Of a stretch of DNA of 7,273 bases, positions 4,745-7,273 are shown piece by piece. The notes below the pieces were generated by a model. That model was not told the DNA's origin. It saw only the letters and a program-made list of their open reading frames with translations, and did no database searches. How positions within the stretch are numbered: position 1 is the first letter of the stretch; each line of letters begins with the position of its first letter. A program made the translations under genes and the position numbers. Origin of the DNA: Opitutales bacterium (GTDB lineage Bacteria; Verrucomicrobiota; Verrucomicrobiia; Opitutales; T3Sed10-336); assembly GCA_007132315.1 (NCBI GenBank), contig SLOW01000222.1:1-7273 (forward strand). The letters run 5' to 3'.

Positions 4745-6418
4745 GTGCCGGTTTTCGTGCACTTTCCGGGCGTCGTCGATCACATGCAACGCCTTCTCAT
4801 CCTCATCTCACTTTCCGTACTTCTTGCCTGCGGGCTGGGGTTCCTGCTGTTAGACCGCATCGAGCCGCTCGCGGAGGGGGCCGTTCCTCCGGAAGAGGTC
4901 GCGCCGCGGTCGGCGGACCGTGGGGCCGCTTCGAGACCCGCCGAAGGATGGCGGGATTTCAGAGGGAGCGAGGGCGGCGCGGCGGCTGAGGAGAGGGCAA
5001 GGGTGTTTTTTCCGGAAGGCGCCCTGGAAAACGAGTTGGTGTTTCGATTTCCCTCTTCCGCCGCCCGCCGCCGTTATTTGGAGGCGATAGCGGGGTTGCC
5101 GGGTGTTTCCGTGGGGACCATTCCGGGACTGAACGCCGTTCGCGTGCGCTTCGACGAACTCGCACTGGGCGCGAGCTTGCAGGAAAGGCTCCCGCGGGGC
5201 GCCGAAGCCGGATACAATTATCTGGTTCTGTCGCCGACCCTCCCGCCGCCGATCGAAGAGGTCGCGGGCGGCCCCTATCTGGCGTTCGGCGACATGGCGG
5301 GAGACTGGTTGGGGATTTCGGAGGACAACGCGGACTGGGGTCGCGGCGTGACGTTGGCCGTGCTCGATACCGCGATCCACAATCACCCCGTGTTCGGCGG
5401 ACGGTTCATCCCGGAAGTCAATCTGTTCGACGGTGAACTGGCCGGCAGCAGCTATCAGGGACACGGCACGGCGGTGGCTTCGCTGGTGGCGGAAGTCGCG
5501 CCGGCGGCGGAAATGATCAGCATACCCGTGCTCGACGGAGACGGCGCGGGCAACAGTTTTCACCTGGCTCAGGGCATCGTCGAGGCGGTGAACCGGGGCG
5601 CGCAGGTGATCCCGCTCGCCCTGGGTACCTTTGGCGAGAGTTCGGTGCTCCGGGACGCGGTTGATTACGCGCGCCGGCACGATGTTTTGCTGGTCGCTTC
5701 GGCCGGGAACGAAGGGGTGACGGGCCTGCCTTATCCGGCGCGCTACGACGGCGTCGTCGCTGTGACCGCGGTCGATATGCGGGGCAGGCGGGCGCCCTTC
5801 GCGAATGTCGATTCCCAGGTGGACCTGGCGGCGCCGGGAGTCGGCGTCCGGGCGGCCTGGGGCGACAACGCCTTCACCGAATTCAGCGGAACATCCGCTT
5901 CGGCCCCGCTGACGGCGGGCGCGGCCGTGGTGCTGCGTGCCCGAGAACCGCGTTTGAGCGCGAGTGAGGCGGCCGCCGTGTTGCGGGAAACCGCCAATGA
6001 TGTCGGCGCCCCCGGTCACGACTCCCAAACCGGTCATGGACTGCTCAATATCGATCGGGCACTGAGCCGGAACGAGTCCGGCCGGTACGATCTTGCTCTG
6101 GCGGACTTTTATCTGGTTCCGGCTGAAGAGGGCGACCAACCGGTTCAAGTGACCGTCCAGAATCGCGGCACCGAGGCGGTGGCGGACGTCCGGCTCGAAG
6201 TGATCCACGACGGCCGGGAGGAGACGTTCACCTTGGGCTCCCTGGAAGCGAGCGAAGTGGGTTACGTCGAGATCGCCATTTCGCCGGAGCGTCTGCGGTC
6301 GCCCGAGGGCGTGGAAATTCTGGCCCGCACGTTTTCCCCGGGAATCACGGACCGTCGGCCGGAAAACGACAGCAAAGGAGCCCGGTTGAGTCTCGTGCCG
6401 GTGGATGACGAGGAATAA
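4745..6418 (+). CDS. Subtilisin-like (S8) serine protease, exported or membrane-anchored, with C-terminal CARDB-like domain
   Basis: A 557-residue protein starting at GTG. A positively charged QR precedes a hydrophobic segment (17-37). LLAC (26-29) inside it resembles a lipobox, but hydrophobicity continues past Cys29, so it could be a lipoprotein signal or a plain membrane anchor. A variable, acidic, Ala/Pro-rich linker follows. Residues about 80-150 may be a propeptide-like domain (VFFPEGA, then FPSSAARRRY and GTIPGLNAVRVRF), and then comes proline-rich LPPPIEE. The S8 catalytic domain spans about 185-445 and keeps all four key residues: Asp208 in AVLDTA, His240 in GHGTAVAS, oxyanion Asn322 in SAGNEG, and Ser384 in GTSASAP. 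The tail (about 447-552) reads as a CARDB/Ig-like module: VQVTVQNRGTEAV, a regular strand pattern, and PENDS near the end. It should cut proteins outside the cytoplasm; the substrate is unknown. It is divergent from the glycosyltransferase. Confidence 0.93.
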   Translation: MPVFVHFPGVVDHMQRLLILISLSVLLACGLGFLLLDRIEPLAEGAVPPEEVAPRSADRGAASRPAEGWRDFRGSEGGAAAEERARVFFPEGALENELVFRFPSSAARRRYLEAIAGLPGVSVGTIPGLNAVRVRFDELALGASLQERLPRGAEAGYNYLVLSPTLPPPIEEVAGGPYLAFGDMAGDWLGISEDNADWGRGVTLAVLDTAIHNHPVFGGRFIPEVNLFDGELAGSSYQGHGTAVASLVAEVAPAAEMISIPVLDGDGAGNSFHLAQGIVEAVNRGAQVIPLALGTFGESSVLRDAVDYARRHDVLLVASAGNEGVTGLPYPARYDGVVAVTAVDMRGRRAPFANVDSQVDLAAPGVGVRAAWGDNAFTEFSGTSASAPLTAGAAVVLRAREPRLSASEAAAVLRETANDVGAPGHDSQTGHGLLNIDRALSRNESGRYDLALADFYLVPAEEGDQPVQVTVQNRGTEAVADVRLEVIHDGREETFTLGSLEASEVGYVEIAISPERLRSPEGVEILARTFSPGITDRRPENDSKGARLSLVPVDDEE

Positions 6419-6442
6419 TTCCGGCGCGCCCGTGTCCCGCAA

Positions 6443-7000
6443 TCAGAGCTGTGCTTCCACGATCCGCCGGCAATCCGGGCACATGGCGTGGGACAGCTGA
6501 GGCATGAGCGATTCGTCGAAGAGCCCGAGCACCGCGATGGCGAATTCCGCCTCGACCCAGCCGCTGGTGATCTCGATCCGCTTGCACCAACTGCAGATGA
6601 TGAGGAATGAGGATTGCGGATCCCCGTGTCCGTTCAGCAACTGAATCGGACGCCGCTGTTCCTCGCGGAGGGTTTCGCTGACGAACTGAACGCCCCCGTT
6701 CGCCGAAGGCGACATCTTGAGTTGGAGGTAACGGCGGAATTCGGGCGAATCGCAGCGGAAGGGAAGGGCGAGGGTCTCGCCGGTTCGCCGAACCTTGCTC
6801 ACCAGGACTTTGTACAAATGGGCGGTTTCCTGATCGGAGATGAAGTCCCAAAGCGATTTTCCCAGGACGGACTCGCCGGCGAGTTCCTCCCCGCCGTTTT
6901 TGTTGGCGAAGTCACACCAGGTTGCGTCGATGGATTCGAGTCGATCCCGGGCGTCTATTCCATATGATAGCTTGGACAGCGGCTGCGTTGGCGTGCGCAC
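6443..7000 (-). CDS. PAS-type sensor-like protein with C-terminal CxxC...CxxC module
   Basis: A 185-residue soluble protein with no membrane segment or output kinase domain. Residues 11-117 form a PAS-like domain: LSYGIDARDRLESID (11-25), a conserved Trp (28) and FA-x-x-N (31-35), LGKSLWDFISD (46-56) and LPFRCDSP (79-86). The FRCDSP block is the hallmark of a family I recall as short stand-alone PAS-like proteins. The C-terminal part has C136-S-W-C139-K-R, a conserved Trp (148), and C174-P-D-C177 preceded by SHAM; the two Cys pairs are spaced to bind a metal, probably zinc. The same C-terminal pattern occurs at the end of some PAS-containing signalling proteins. The start is GTG 7000; no in-frame ATG is available and the upstream ribosome site is weak. 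It is convergent with the protease, 24 bases apart, and divergent from a histidine kinase remnant. The ligand and partner are unknown. Confidence 0.82.
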   Translation of the reverse strand: MRTPTQPLSKLSYGIDARDRLESIDATWCDFANKNGGEELAGESVLGKSLWDFISDQETAHLYKVLVSKVRRTGETLALPFRCDSPEFRRYLQLKMSPSANGGVQFVSETLREEQRRPIQLLNGHGDPQSSFLIICSWCKRIEITSGWVEAEFAIAVLGLFDESLMPQLSHAMCPDCRRIVEAQL

Positions 7001-7095
7001 AAGCTTAATCAGCTCAAATTCCGCCCGGACGCAAGTCGTTCCGGCGAATTTGGCGCGTCGGGATCGCTGGAGAAACGAAAGCGCTAAATATCCCG

Positions 7096-7273
7096 ATGGG
7101 AGGCGCCGTCGGGGCCGAGTGGACTGCCTTTGAGCGAAACGGCGTCCGCGCGGCGGTCCTGACGCGCCGGTTGCTGGCGTACGGTCGCCAGCAAATGTTG
7201 CGGGTCGCCAAACTCAACACCACCAAGGAGGTGGGCAAGGGTTCCGGCTTGGGGCTGGCTGCGTGTTACGGCA
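7096..7273 (+). pseudogene. Histidine kinase remnant with internal deletion (runs off right edge)
   Basis: The frame is open from 7009 and the first ATG is at 7096. From 7144 it reads VRAAVLTRRLLAYGRQQ, matching the second helix of the kinase dimerisation domain in hybrid kinases (typically R-x-x-x-LTRQLLAFSRRQ-x-L-x-P-x-x-x-x-LN). After ...LN (7213-7218) it passes directly to TTKEVGKGSGLGL (7219-7257) and ACYG. That is the F-box end and glycine-rich G2 box that normally lie over 100 residues later in the ATP-binding domain. The N box, the D-x-G-x-G box and the rest of the ATP lid are absent, so ATP binding is impossible as written. The first part (7009-7140) resembles nothing I know, and the upstream H box is missing. 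I read it as a decayed kinase gene joined by deletion. Only its start is visible, so a live chimaeric gene cannot be excluded. Confidence 0.6.

Noticed and set aside
6424..6431. GGCGCGCC palindrome between the protease and PAS gene ends as a terminator
   Set aside because: It is only an 8-base self-complementary GC run with no loop or T tract, and it is too short to form a terminator hairpin.
6840..7133. Rightward 97-codon open frame across the PAS gene start
   Set aside because: It overlaps the 5' half of the PAS gene in antisense, has no recognisable motif, and stops before the kinase-like sequence, which is in another frame.

Overview
The window is GC-rich bacterial chromosomal DNA. It is densely coded with short intergenic gaps and a strong bias to G/C at third codon positions. 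No gene here is diagnostic of a taxon. Several look like protein types I associate with Verrucomicrobiota (Opitutae-like) and the wider Planctomycetes-Verrucomicrobia group: a von Willebrand A protein with an 'FFGI' lead-in to its domain, an AraC regulator with a 'GYFP' cupin motif, and a short PAS protein with a C-terminal Cys pair-Cys pair module. That assignment is an inference from memory of families, not a search.

Layout. 1-206 (-) is the N-terminal part of an AraC-type regulator running off the left edge. 207-473 is the divergent control region, with a possible promoter for the next gene. 474-1277 (+) is an alpha/beta hydrolase. 1377-1450 (-) is tRNA-Asp(GTC) with its own promoter just outside it at 1462-1490. 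1596-2603 (+) is a membrane-anchored vWA-domain protein, followed 27 bases later and in the same reading frame by a DUF374-type lysophospholipid acyltransferase (2631-3308). 3320-4606 (-) is a family-4 glycosyltransferase, convergent with the acyltransferase across a GC-rich inverted repeat. 4607-4744 is an AT-richer divergent control region with two identical 8-bp palindromes. 4745-6418 (+) is an exported or membrane-anchored subtilisin-like (S8) protease with a C-terminal CARDB-like domain. 6443-7000 (-) is a PAS-type sensor-like protein with a C-terminal CxxC...CxxC module. At the right edge, reading away from it, is a stretch of histidine kinase sequence (7096-7273 +) in which the end of the dimerisation helix is joined directly to the last ATP-binding glycine box. 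It looks like the remnant of a deleted kinase gene.

How the genes relate. Most are single-gene units in alternating orientation. The clearest co-oriented pair is vWA plus acyltransferase. The acyltransferase and glycosyltransferase both suit envelope lipid or polysaccharide work, and the vWA protein and protease are both predicted to sit at the envelope, but nothing in the window proves a shared pathway. The AraC regulator is divergent from the hydrolase, a common arrangement for local regulation. I found no CRISPR array, transposase, integrase or phage gene. I did not find a convincing new multi-gene system. The observations most worth checking are the collapsed kinase beside the PAS protein, the substituted functional residues in the vWA protein and the glycosyltransferase, and the paired palindromes.
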